Under the pieces are notes generated by a model, which did no database searches, had not been told where the DNA came from, and was given only the letters and a program-made list of their open reading frames with translations. Position numbers and translations under genes: made by a program. From UBA5499 sp002426275 (lineage in GTDB: Bacteria; Bacillota; DTU084): a DNA stretch of 21,801 nt. Shown piece by piece: positions 6,033-14,761 of the stretch. The stretch is from the NCBI GenBank assembly GCA_937888735.1, contig CALASN010000187.1:1-21801 (forward strand), given 5' to 3'. Position 1 is the stretch's first letter, and the number at the start of each line of letters is the position of its first letter.

Positions 6033-8876
6033 ATGTACAAGACAGGTCTACGGGTTTTTATGAGCATAATGATCTTAATGCTCTTTACAGCTATAGGTGT
6101 TGCCCAGGAAGTATTTTCCGTAGGCTGCCCAGTGAAAGCATCTTCAATTGCCAGCGATGTCTATGCTCCTGACCCCGTAACTGATGGACAATATCAGCGC
6201 GGAGAGAAGAACATGTGGGTCTCCAGTGGCGGCTTTCCCCATTGGTTGGCAGTGGATTTAGGACAGGAGCGAACCTTCAATTTGCTGAAGCTGGGTAGTT
6301 CCATGTGGGGCGGGGTAATTAAAAGCGGGCAGATCCAAGGCTCTAATTTTGCTGCTGCCTGGACTAATCCGGATCGCGATGCATATTGGAGCACCATCGA
6401 CTCCTTTGAGCTGCCGCAAGCCCGCCAGGAAGTATATACCTTTGCCTTTGCGCCTGTAAGCTTCCGGTATGTGCGCTTTCATTTCACTACTGCTTTTGAA
6501 ATGTGGAATAACGTTCAGATTACGGAAATGGAAATAGCATTTGTCCCCCTGCAGCTTACTGTAAAAAAGTTTAGCAATTTATTTGCAAACGGAGAGGAAC
6601 TGGTTGTAGACGTAAAGGTTGCCTCTTCCGGATCATGCAATTGGCAGCTGGTGGATTTTTGGGGCGAAGTAGTCTCCGCGGGTTCGATTCCAGTTACCTT
6701 AGAAGGTGGTGCCTTTACTCACCAAATCCACATTGCTTCTCCTGGCCTGGGTTATTATGAGCTATCCGCAGAGCTTGCCGGTCTTCCTTCAGCAAAGCAA
6801 ACAGTTGCCCTAGGGGTATTGCCTTCAAGCAAACAGTTGGCGCAATGTCCCATTGCCAGCGATGCTGCCATCAGCTGGCTGGTTTCACCCAATCGTTTTG
6901 AGGATATTAGCATCCTGATGAACAAAGCTGGTATCGCCTGGGTGCGAGATCGGATTTCCTGGTCAGAAGTGGAACCTAGCCAGGGGCAATTTAACTGGGG
7001 TAAGTACGAGCAAAGCGTGGCTAGTCAGGCCAAAGAGGGAGCTAAAATCAGCATGGCTTTTCACGATGCTCCTGCCTGGGCCCGAGAGCCAGGCCATGCC
7101 TTGCCAACTCCGAAAAATATGTACCATTTTGCTTATCAAGCTGGCAAGCACTTTGCTGGCAAGATTCAAGCTTGGGAAATCTGGAACGAGGCAGATGAAC
7201 AATTCAGTTCCTCCATCGACACGCCTGCTTACTATGCAGCTGTGCTGAAGGCTGCCTATCTTGGTTTTAAGGCTGCAGATCCTGGTCTAATGGTATTATT
7301 AGCCGGATGGGCTGGCAATCGCGTCTATCCTGAACAGGTTCTGGCTAATGATGTGGGGGCTTTCTTCGATGTGTACAATGAGCACGCCCATACTTCCACT
7401 GACTACACAATCCGTAAGCTACCTACGGAAAAAATCCTCAGTGCCCGCTGTCTTCTGGATAAAGCTGGGTTGACACACCCTATTTGGGTGACAGAAGCCG
7501 GAATAGGGATTGAAGCTGATCATCATTTAAGTCGCACGCAGCAGATCATGCAAGCGCGTTATTTGGTGCAGAGCATACCAACTGCTATTTCCGCAGGCGT
7601 AGCTAAGCACTTTTATTTCATTCTTCCTTATTATAAGGAAGGGATCAGACAATGGGGTGTTTTGCGGGATGATTTTACCCCTTATCCTGCTTATGTGTCC
7701 TTTGCTGTTTTGAACAATATGCTGGGAGACGCTAGCTATCTAGGCAAGATCGATCAGCTTCCCCAGTGGGCAACAGGATATGTCTTCCATAGCGGACAAG
7801 GCATCGTTAACGTTTTATGGAGCGATATTGAACAAGAGATACAGTTGCCAAAAAATCCCAATTTAGTGGTGCGCAATTTCATGGGTCAAGAACAGGAGCT
7901 GGCAGGTGATAATTCTCTGCGGCTTAAGCTGGGACCAGATCCCATTTATCTGCTAGGAGAGGTTCCCTTTCTGCCCGCTGGGGAGGAGGTACCACACGTT
8001 AAAGCCAGTTCCGATGTGCCTAAAGTAATACCTTTGCTAAAATGTAAGCTGCCTTACCAAAAGGATAAAGGCTACATTTTGCAAGGAGAGACAGATAGCA
8101 TAGAGGCAACTGTATCCCTTGTCAATTTCCAGGAGCAGGCAGTTAGTGGAATAATGACTTTAGCTCTGCCGCAAGGCTGGTCTTATGAACCAGGTGAGTT
8201 TTCTTTCCGATTGGAGCCTTTAGAAGAAAAGAACTACACTTTCCAGGTGAAGTTGGGATCCAGCCAAGCCACAGAACCCTTTATCTTGGCAGTTAAGGGT
8301 TTTGTAGCAGAAGGAGAGCTAACCGCCTCCACAGTACACTTGTTTTCCCAGGAAAAACTTCCCGTTACAGAAGAAAAAGAAATTACTCAGATTCTTTCTG
8401 CGCAAAATTGGCTGCCTGATAATATTGGCAATGGAAAAGTGGATCTGAAGATCAATGAACAAACAGGGATTGCCACTGTAGGTTTCACATTCAATAGTGC
8501 CAACAACTGGGCTTATCCGCGGCTGCTTTTCCGCCCAGAAGTAGATTGGAGCGCCTGGCAGGGCTTGAGCTTTAAAATTCGTTTGCAAAAGAGCACTGCC
8601 ACCCTAATGCGTCTGATGATTGCCGGAGATTTTGATGAAATCCCTCAGAACGGAGAGCCTGTTTTCTTCACAGCCAGAGGTTTTTCATTGGAAGCAGAAG
8701 CAGGTTGGTATGAGATTCAGATTCCTTTCTCTTCCCTTGTGCATTGGAGCGGCTCACCACCAGATCCAGAGGGTAAGTTGGATTTAGGTCGCATCAGTTG
8801 GTTGACCATCGGTGTGAACCATTCGGAAAGCGGCTATCTGGAATTGGAGATAAAAGATCTGAAGTTATTTCGGTAA
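6033..8876 (+). CDS. Secreted clan GH-A glycoside hydrolase (GH39-like) with N-terminal discoidin domain, paralogue 1
   Basis: The 947-residue product starts with a signal peptide (cleavage near 25). Domains: F5/8 type C discoidin (CBM32-like, ~28-172: PDPVTDG...MWVSSGG...WLAVDLGQ...FRYVRFHF); Ig-like linker (~172-265); GH-A TIM barrel (~276-580); NEW3-like beta domain (~685-770); C-terminal jelly-roll (~783-947). In the barrel, WEIWNEAD supplies the acid/base Glu386 and WVTEAG the nucleophile Glu488, so a retaining mechanism is expected. The stretch WVRDRISWSEVEPSQGQF followed by FHDAPAWA is typical of GH39/PslG-like and related GH5-type barrels. The exact family and substrate cannot be set by eye. 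AAGGGGGG (~6018-6025) precedes ATG. Among the four paralogues this one has the most divergent barrel, with YNEHAH where the others read FNFH or YNFH. Confidence 0.75.
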   Translation: MYKTGLRVFMSIMILMLFTAIGVAQEVFSVGCPVKASSIASDVYAPDPVTDGQYQRGEKNMWVSSGGFPHWLAVDLGQERTFNLLKLGSSMWGGVIKSGQIQGSNFAAAWTNPDRDAYWSTIDSFELPQARQEVYTFAFAPVSFRYVRFHFTTAFEMWNNVQITEMEIAFVPLQLTVKKFSNLFANGEELVVDVKVASSGSCNWQLVDFWGEVVSAGSIPVTLEGGAFTHQIHIASPGLGYYELSAELAGLPSAKQTVALGVLPSSKQLAQCPIASDAAISWLVSPNRFEDISILMNKAGIAWVRDRISWSEVEPSQGQFNWGKYEQSVASQAKEGAKISMAFHDAPAWAREPGHALPTPKNMYHFAYQAGKHFAGKIQAWEIWNEADEQFSSSIDTPAYYAAVLKAAYLGFKAADPGLMVLLAGWAGNRVYPEQVLANDVGAFFDVYNEHAHTSTDYTIRKLPTEKILSARCLLDKAGLTHPIWVTEAGIGIEADHHLSRTQQIMQARYLVQSIPTAISAGVAKHFYFILPYYKEGIRQWGVLRDDFTPYPAYVSFAVLNNMLGDASYLGKIDQLPQWATGYVFHSGQGIVNVLWSDIEQEIQLPKNPNLVVRNFMGQEQELAGDNSLRLKLGPDPIYLLGEVPFLPAGEEVPHVKASSDVPKVIPLLKCKLPYQKDKGYILQGETDSIEATVSLVNFQEQAVSGIMTLALPQGWSYEPGEFSFRLEPLEEKNYTFQVKLGSSQATEPFILAVKGFVAEGELTASTVHLFSQEKLPVTEEKEITQILSAQNWLPDNIGNGKVDLKINEQTGIATVGFTFNSANNWAYPRLLFRPEVDWSAWQGLSFKIRLQKSTATLMRLMIAGDFDEIPQNGEPVFFTARGFSLEAEAGWYEIQIPFSSLVHWSGSPPDPEGKLDLGRISWLTIGVNHSESGYLELEIKDLKLFR

Positions 8877-8898
8877 CGTTCATCAGGAGGCTTGAATC

Positions 8899-11766
8899 AT
8901 GAAGATAATTAAATTGTTCCTAGTCTTTTCGCTGACTTTGTTCCCTGTCTGGGCAGCAGAAAGCGAGAATCTTGCTCAGAGCAGAGCAGTTAAAGCATCA
9001 GCTTTTCAGGATGAAATATATGGGCCTTCCCCTGTGACAGATGGCAAAGTTGAAAATGGGCCGGGAGCGATGTGGGTCTCTAAGGGGGCGAGTCCTGAGG
9101 CACCCCAGTGGCTGGCCCTAGATTTGGGCGCAGAGACAACCTTCAATGTAATTAAGGTTTGGAATTCAGGCAATAGTACCCTCTCTGCCGGAGAAAGGTT
9201 TCATTATGCACCGAAGCGTGGGAGATTAGAAGGTTCCAATTTCACTGCAGCCTGGCTGCGACCGGAAAGGGATGCTTATTGGAGCAAGATCGCCGAATTT
9301 TCCTTTCCCAATGTCCCTGTTGGACCTTGTGAATTGCAATTTGCTCCTGCCTCTTACCGTTATCTGCGGTTGGTGGTCACAGAAAGTTGGGTGGCAGGAG
9401 GCAACGTACAAATCAGCGAATGGCAAGTGAACTATGATCAGACTTTGGGACTCCAGCTCTCAACGCGCCAGCCGGGCAATGTCTTTACCTTAGGAGAAAA
9501 AAACTCAATTGATGTGCGCGTCTTCTTGCCTGCAGAATGTTTAAGCTGGCGCTTGCGGGATGCATATGAGAATGTTGAGCTGGCAAAGGGCAAAGAACTA
9601 TTAGCTCAGCAGTTCCCCTTGGATTATGCATTGGAGCTTCCCATCGAGCAACCTGGTTATTACGAGCTAGAAGTCACATTGGAAGATCAAGCTCAGGCAA
9701 AAGCCACTACCGTTCTTCCCCTGGGAGTGGTACGGCCAGCCGGTAAGCCTTCCCGGGAAGGACCTTTTGCCAGCGATGCTGCCATCGGCTGGCTGGTGGA
9801 TCCTGATTCGTGGGATGAGATTAGCGAAATGATGCAGTTGGCCGGGATTGAATGGATCCGCGATCGGATCTCCTGGGGAGAGGTGGAACAGCAGCGGGGA
9901 AACTTCCGCTGGGATAAATACGACAAAAGCGTTGACGCTCAAGCTAGTCGGGGCGTGAAGATCAGCATGGTCTTCCATTCAGCTCCAGACTGGGCTAAGG
10001 AAGCTGGTCATAAACTGCCCACTCCTGAGGCCATGTATCATTTCGCCAAAGCAGCAGGCGAACACTTTGCCGGCAGGATTCAGGCCTGGGAAATCTGGAA
10101 CGAAGTTGACTGGAGCTATACAGAATCTGCCGATACGCCAGCATATTATGCAGCAGTCCTGAAGGCAGCTTATTTGGGATTTAAGGCAGCTGACCCCAAG
10201 CTTTTAGTGATCCTAAACGGCTGGGCTTCATCTCCTAGGATGCTGTTGACAGACTACATCCTGCAGACTATGGAAAACCAGATCAGCAACTACTATGACG
10301 CATATAATTTTCACAGCCACACGCAAAAAAACGGGCAGTTTTTTGTAGGGAAAATAACCGGTCACCAGGAACTGCTGGCCAAATATGCGCCAGGAAAACC
10401 TGCCTGGCTCACAGAGGCCGGCATCGCCCTTACTGGTGACGATCAGGGTGCGCTGGGCAGAGCAGAACAGATCTCCCAGGCTCAATTTCTGCTGAAAAGC
10501 GCTGTGATCTCAGTGGGAAATGGGGTAAGTAAGCATTTCTTCTTCGTCTTACCTCATTATGTGGAAGCTGCCAACGGCATGTGGGGAATCTTGAGGCCCG
10601 ATCTCACCCCCTATCCGGCTTATTTTGCTTTAGCAAACCTCAATGAGACCTTAAAAGGAGCCAGGTTCGTTGGCAAGCTGGCTGATGTCCCTTCAGACGT
10701 TGAAAGTTACGTTTTTGAAACAGACCGGGGGCTGGTGGCAGTGGTCTGGTCTGAGAAAACCCAAAAAATACCCGGACCTTGGCAGCTGCGGACGCTGTTG
10801 GGCAAAGACCAACAGGTACAGACGCTGGTTTTAGGTGAAGAGCCAGTTTTTCTGCTGGACTTAGCGCCAGAGCAAGTGAAACTGGAAAGGCAAGAGACAG
10901 TCACAGCACAAATTGCACCAGCCTCAGGAGTGATTCCTATTTTGGAAAGCGATTTGGAATATAACCGCGGCAGAGGGGGGTATCTAGTCAAGGAGCAGGA
11001 AGGATTTACCGCTAGCTTAACCCTTTATAACCTGAAAAATGAAGCAGTGAGCGGCCAGGCCGCAATAGAGCTGCCTGGGGACTGGCAAATTGAGCCGCAG
11101 CAACATTCCATCCTGATTCCCGCAGGCGGCTATGCAACTTATAGTTTTCAGATCCAGCCAGCAGAGCTGACGGAACCTATGCTCCTGCGCTCTGCAGTGA
11201 AGCTGGCAGAGGAACAAATCAGTAATTCTGCGCTGGTAGTTTTGCCAGAGCTAATTCAAATTCGCCAGCGGCAACATGTTACCGAGAGCCTGGCAGCTCA
11301 AAATTGGCATAACAACATCAGTGGCGGTGGGAAGCTTCAACTCACAGAAGAGCCAGAAGGAATCTTAGCGTTCAACTATGAATTTCAAAAAGGTGGCTGG
11401 GCCTTCCCCAGGCTCCTTTTCCAGCCTGTAAAGGATTGGCGCCTCTGGCAGGGACTTGTCTTCAAAATCAGGGTGGTAGACTGTCCCCAGACGCAGTTGC
11501 GGCTCTTTGTGGTGGCGGATGATGATGGAATTCCTCAGAATGGTGAACCCATGTTCTATACAGAACTTGGATATCAACTGCAGGAAGCAGAAGGCTGGTA
11601 TGAAATTCGCCTGCCTTTTGAGGAGCTTAAACATTGGACCAATTCACCTCCTCCTTTGGATGGTAAGCTGGATTTGGGCAAAATTGGCTGGCTGTCGGTG
11701 GGGGTTAACCATTCGGCAGGAGGAAAAGTGCGAATCGAACTATCTGAGCTGTCACTTTATCGGTAG
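8899..11766 (+). CDS. Secreted clan GH-A glycoside hydrolase (GH39-like) with discoidin domain, paralogue 2
   Basis: The 955-residue product has the same architecture as its upstream neighbour: signal peptide (MKIIKLFLVFSLTLFPVWA), discoidin (~24-178, with PSPVTDGK, MWVSKGA, WLALDLGAE, ERDAYW), Ig-like linker, GH-A barrel (~288-600), NEW3-like domain (~700-775) and C-terminal jelly-roll (~795-955, QNWHNNISGGGKLQL...WAFPRLLFQP). Catalytic Glu402 lies in WEIWNEVD and Glu506 in WLTEAG, so it should be active. The C-terminal jelly-roll is clearly homologous to that of the gene at 6033 (both contain IPQNGEP) and absent from the next paralogue. AGGAGG at ~8885-8890 precedes ATG, and its TAG overlaps the ribosome binding site of the next gene, so the two are probably co-translated. 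Substrate unknown. Confidence 0.76.
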   Translation: MKIIKLFLVFSLTLFPVWAAESENLAQSRAVKASAFQDEIYGPSPVTDGKVENGPGAMWVSKGASPEAPQWLALDLGAETTFNVIKVWNSGNSTLSAGERFHYAPKRGRLEGSNFTAAWLRPERDAYWSKIAEFSFPNVPVGPCELQFAPASYRYLRLVVTESWVAGGNVQISEWQVNYDQTLGLQLSTRQPGNVFTLGEKNSIDVRVFLPAECLSWRLRDAYENVELAKGKELLAQQFPLDYALELPIEQPGYYELEVTLEDQAQAKATTVLPLGVVRPAGKPSREGPFASDAAIGWLVDPDSWDEISEMMQLAGIEWIRDRISWGEVEQQRGNFRWDKYDKSVDAQASRGVKISMVFHSAPDWAKEAGHKLPTPEAMYHFAKAAGEHFAGRIQAWEIWNEVDWSYTESADTPAYYAAVLKAAYLGFKAADPKLLVILNGWASSPRMLLTDYILQTMENQISNYYDAYNFHSHTQKNGQFFVGKITGHQELLAKYAPGKPAWLTEAGIALTGDDQGALGRAEQISQAQFLLKSAVISVGNGVSKHFFFVLPHYVEAANGMWGILRPDLTPYPAYFALANLNETLKGARFVGKLADVPSDVESYVFETDRGLVAVVWSEKTQKIPGPWQLRTLLGKDQQVQTLVLGEEPVFLLDLAPEQVKLERQETVTAQIAPASGVIPILESDLEYNRGRGGYLVKEQEGFTASLTLYNLKNEAVSGQAAIELPGDWQIEPQQHSILIPAGGYATYSFQIQPAELTEPMLLRSAVKLAEEQISNSALVVLPELIQIRQRQHVTESLAAQNWHNNISGGGKLQLTEEPEGILAFNYEFQKGGWAFPRLLFQPVKDWRLWQGLVFKIRVVDCPQTQLRLFVVADDDGIPQNGEPMFYTELGYQLQEAEGWYEIRLPFEELKHWTNSPPPLDGKLDLGKIGWLSVGVNHSAGGKVRIELSELSLYR

Positions 11767-11770
11767 GAGG
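11766..11770 (+). promoter_or_regulatory. Shine-Dalgarno site favouring a GTG start at 11778
   Basis: GGAGG at 11766-11770 overlaps the last base of the previous stop codon. It is only one base from ATG 11772 but seven bases from the in-frame GTG at 11778, which is a normal spacing. The signal peptide then begins MAKFWKVLLVC. The GTG start is therefore preferred. Confidence 0.65.
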
Positions 11771-11777
11771 TATGAAC

Positions 11778-14717
11778 GTGGCTAAATTTTGGAAAGTGCT
11801 GCTTGTCTGTTCAATATTCTCAGCCGGCGCCTGGGCACAGGGAGCCAATTATGCCCTAGGTAAGCAGGTCAAGGCTTCCAGTAGCCAAACTGAACAATAT
11901 AACCCCTCACCGGTTACCGACGGGAAACAAGAAGTTGGTCCCAACAAAATGTGGGTGAGCCATTCTGTTTCTCCCTATACCCCCCAGTGGCTGGCAGTGG
12001 ATTTAGGCCAGGAACAGACCATCAATACCTCCAAAGTCTACAGTTCCGGTTATGGACAGCCAGTTAATGGTACTTTGCAGTATTACGCGCCCAAGCGCGG
12101 CAGAATAGAGGGATCCAATTACGCAGCTGCCTGGCTTCGCCCGGAGCGTGATGCTTATTGGACGCCCATTGCCTCCTTCGAATACCCAAATAGTCCCCGG
12201 GCGGAACTGGCCACCAGCTTTGCTCCGGTGAGTTATCGCTATCTCCGGTTTGTGATCACAGAAGGCTGGGTGCCCAATAATAACGTCCAAATCACCGAGT
12301 GGCAGCTAGGTTTCGATCCGGCAGTTATCTTAAACCTCTCCACAGGAGTCAGCGGCAATGTCTTTATGTTAGAACAGCCGGTAAAGGTAGCAGCGGAGAT
12401 AAAAGTGCAGGCAACAGAGCTGAGCTGGCATCTATTAGACGGCGTCTCGCAGCAGATTGTGGCTACAGATAAGCTGCCTTGCCAGGGAGAGAAGCTGGAG
12501 CTAGCCCTGCCTATCGCTGAGCCTGGTTATTATGAGCTGGATGTGCTATTGATGGACGGAGAAGAATTATTGGCAAACAGCACATTGCCTTTGGCTGTGG
12601 TGAGAGCACAGCCATATTTAGACAGTCCCTTTGCCAGCGATGGGGCTATCAGCTGGCTGGTGGCGCCGGAGCAATTTACTCCCACTGCTTCCTTAATGCA
12701 AAAAGCCGGGATCAGTTGGATTCGGGATCGCATCAATTGGACTGAGGTAGAATCCCAGCGGGGCGTTTTCAAGTGGGGAAAGTATGAAAACAGCGTGAAC
12801 GCACAGCACAGCTCTGGGGTGAAAATCAGCATGACCTTTCACGATGCACCGTCTTGGGCGAAAAAGCCTGGCCATAAACTGCCAGAACCCGAAGCGATGT
12901 ATCACTTCGCTTATGAAGCAGGTAAACATTTTGCCGGCAGAATTCAGGCTTGGGAAATCTGGAATGAGGCAGATATTGGTTTTTCTGCGGCTATTGATAC
13001 CCCAGCGCACTACGCTGCCGTTCTTAAAGCTGCCTATTTGGGCTTTAAGGCTGCAGATCCATCCATAATCGTCCTTACGGGTGGCTGGACCCATTTATTT
13101 AAGAAATTTGTCAACCAAGTGCTAAGGAACGATATCCAGCAGTACTATGACGTTTTCAATTTCCACAACCACGTAGGCAAACCCAGCAAATTCAATGTGG
13201 CTGTAGTTGATAGATATAGGAAGCTTCTAGAGGATTTTAAGATCAATAAACCCATGTGGCTCACAGAGGCAGGATACGCAATTCCCACAAACCCTGAAGC
13301 AATTTTCAGCCCTGCTGATGCCCGGGATCAGGCTCGCTTTTTAGTGCAAAGTTTCGTGGAGTCCATAGCCCATGGCGTTGATAAACACTTTTATTTTGTC
13401 TTTCCTTACTACCTTGAGGGAATCAATGATTGGGGAATCTTGCGCAAAGATCTCACAGTTTATCCTTCCTACGTTGCCTTGGCCAATTTAACAGATACCC
13501 TGCGAATTGGGCAATATGTGGGAAGACTGGCTGGGACTCCAGACGGGGCAGAGAGTTTTGTCTTCGAGACAGGACAAGGGAAAGTGGCGGTTCTCTGGAG
13601 CGAACAGGAGCTACTCTGGCAAGCGCCACGGCCTTTGGTGGTTCGGAATTTTATGGGTCAACAGCAACAGGAAAGTACGCTAACCATCGGTCCGGATCCA
13701 ATTTTCGTCTTCGCGGTAGATGACATGCTTGTTCCAGAGCAAGCAGAGGAAAAATTCAGTTACCCTGATCCAAAGCGGCAATCACCTTTGATTCCACTGT
13801 TAGATTGTCAGCTGGACTATAATAAGGAACAAGGCGGCTATGCCAGCATGGGAACAGAAGCGTTCCAGGTTACCTTAACTCTCTACAATCTAGGGGGGAA
13901 AAGTTATGAAGGTACCGCCGGCCTCCAGCTGCCGGATCTGTGGCAGGTATCGCCAAAGGTGCAGGACATTGTTGTGAAGCCAGGTGAAAATGCCATTTAT
14001 TCCTTCACTGTCCGGCCTCAGGCAGCGATTGAAGAAGAGATTGTAATCCGCAGCCTAGTGGAAGTTCTGGGGGAACCTGTTTCTCAATCTGCGCTGATGA
14101 TTTTCCCGTCAGGACGTTTTGCGGTGGAGGCGCCACAGCGGAAAGAAAAAGTGTGTATAGATGGCAAGTTAAATGAGTGGCAGACCTATCCGGCCTCAGC
14201 AGCCCAGGCTACAACATTTGCACCTTTAGATCTGGAAGCTAAATTTTGGCTAGCCTGGGATGAAGAACATTTGTATCTTGCCGCAACCGTTCAGGATGAT
14301 CACTTTCGACAAACGCAAGAGCCAGCAGGCATTTGGCAGGAAGACAGCATTCAGATCGGGTTGGATACCAATTACGACCGCGCCTCTGCCTTCCAGGAGG
14401 ATGATTATGAGCTGGGCTTTGCTTTAGGTCCAGACGGACCCATCAGTTACTGCTGGGCAGGTCCTACAGCTGGCAGCCCCCTAGCCGGCGTGGAAGTAGC
14501 CATCAGGCGGGATGAAGAGCAGAAAACCACCAATTATGAAGTGGCTATTCCTTGGCAGTCCATCGCCCCTGCCCAAGGACAAAGTGGAAAAGTGATGGGA
14601 CTTTCCATCCTCATAAACGATTCGGATGGCGGACAAGGGCGCGAGATGCTAGAGTGGGGCGGCGGGATCGCAGCTGGTAAGCATCCCAGCTCCTTTAATA
14701 AACTGATTTTAAAGTAG
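11778..14717 (+). CDS. Secreted clan GH-A glycoside hydrolase (GH39-like) with discoidin and C-terminal CBM9, paralogue 3
   Basis: The product is 979 residues from GTG 11778, or 981 if ATG 11772 is used; numbering here is from 11772. A signal peptide ends AGAWA. Domains: discoidin (~25-180, PSPVTDGK...PKRGRIEGSNYAAAWLRPER); Ig-like linker; GH-A barrel (~287-595) with acid/base Glu399 in WEIWNEAD and nucleophile Glu499 in WLTEAGYAIP; NEW3-like domain (~690-775); CBM9 (~786-981, from IDGKLNEW through WLAWDEEHLYLAATVQDDHF to YEVAIPW). CBM9 usually binds sugar chain ends and is common in xylanases. The barrel and NEW3 region closely match the gene at 18700, and the two genes share a 23-base identical stretch (13836-13858 and 21265-21287). 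Compared with paralogues 1 and 2 the C-terminal jelly-roll has been replaced by CBM9. A 44-base gap without an obvious hairpin follows. Confidence 0.77.
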   Translation: MAKFWKVLLVCSIFSAGAWAQGANYALGKQVKASSSQTEQYNPSPVTDGKQEVGPNKMWVSHSVSPYTPQWLAVDLGQEQTINTSKVYSSGYGQPVNGTLQYYAPKRGRIEGSNYAAAWLRPERDAYWTPIASFEYPNSPRAELATSFAPVSYRYLRFVITEGWVPNNNVQITEWQLGFDPAVILNLSTGVSGNVFMLEQPVKVAAEIKVQATELSWHLLDGVSQQIVATDKLPCQGEKLELALPIAEPGYYELDVLLMDGEELLANSTLPLAVVRAQPYLDSPFASDGAISWLVAPEQFTPTASLMQKAGISWIRDRINWTEVESQRGVFKWGKYENSVNAQHSSGVKISMTFHDAPSWAKKPGHKLPEPEAMYHFAYEAGKHFAGRIQAWEIWNEADIGFSAAIDTPAHYAAVLKAAYLGFKAADPSIIVLTGGWTHLFKKFVNQVLRNDIQQYYDVFNFHNHVGKPSKFNVAVVDRYRKLLEDFKINKPMWLTEAGYAIPTNPEAIFSPADARDQARFLVQSFVESIAHGVDKHFYFVFPYYLEGINDWGILRKDLTVYPSYVALANLTDTLRIGQYVGRLAGTPDGAESFVFETGQGKVAVLWSEQELLWQAPRPLVVRNFMGQQQQESTLTIGPDPIFVFAVDDMLVPEQAEEKFSYPDPKRQSPLIPLLDCQLDYNKEQGGYASMGTEAFQVTLTLYNLGGKSYEGTAGLQLPDLWQVSPKVQDIVVKPGENAIYSFTVRPQAAIEEEIVIRSLVEVLGEPVSQSALMIFPSGRFAVEAPQRKEKVCIDGKLNEWQTYPASAAQATTFAPLDLEAKFWLAWDEEHLYLAATVQDDHFRQTQEPAGIWQEDSIQIGLDTNYDRASAFQEDDYELGFALGPDGPISYCWAGPTAGSPLAGVEVAIRRDEEQKTTNYEVAIPWQSIAPAQGQSGKVMGLSILINDSDGGQGREMLEWGGGIAAGKHPSSFNKLILK
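12630..14150 (+). repeat. Paralogous GH-barrel + NEW3 block, copy A
   Basis: This block in the gene at 11778 is strongly similar to 20060-21590 in the gene at 18700. Long protein runs match (LMQKAGISW, KKPGHKLPEPEAMYHFAYEA, AAVLKAAYLGFKAADP, GGYASMGTE), and some DNA stretches are identical, including 23 bases at 13836-13858. Confidence 0.7.
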
Positions 14718-14761
14718 GAATTACCTAAAGACATGAGTAGTTACTGGAAAGGGGTAGGGGC

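Noticed and set aside
12693..13094. Minus-strand open frame of 133 codons under the third GH39-like gene (and similar ones at 4471-4878, 9667-9978, 19828-20112)
   Set aside because: They recur antisense to the same conserved barrel sequence, which explains the open frame; there is no independent coding evidence.
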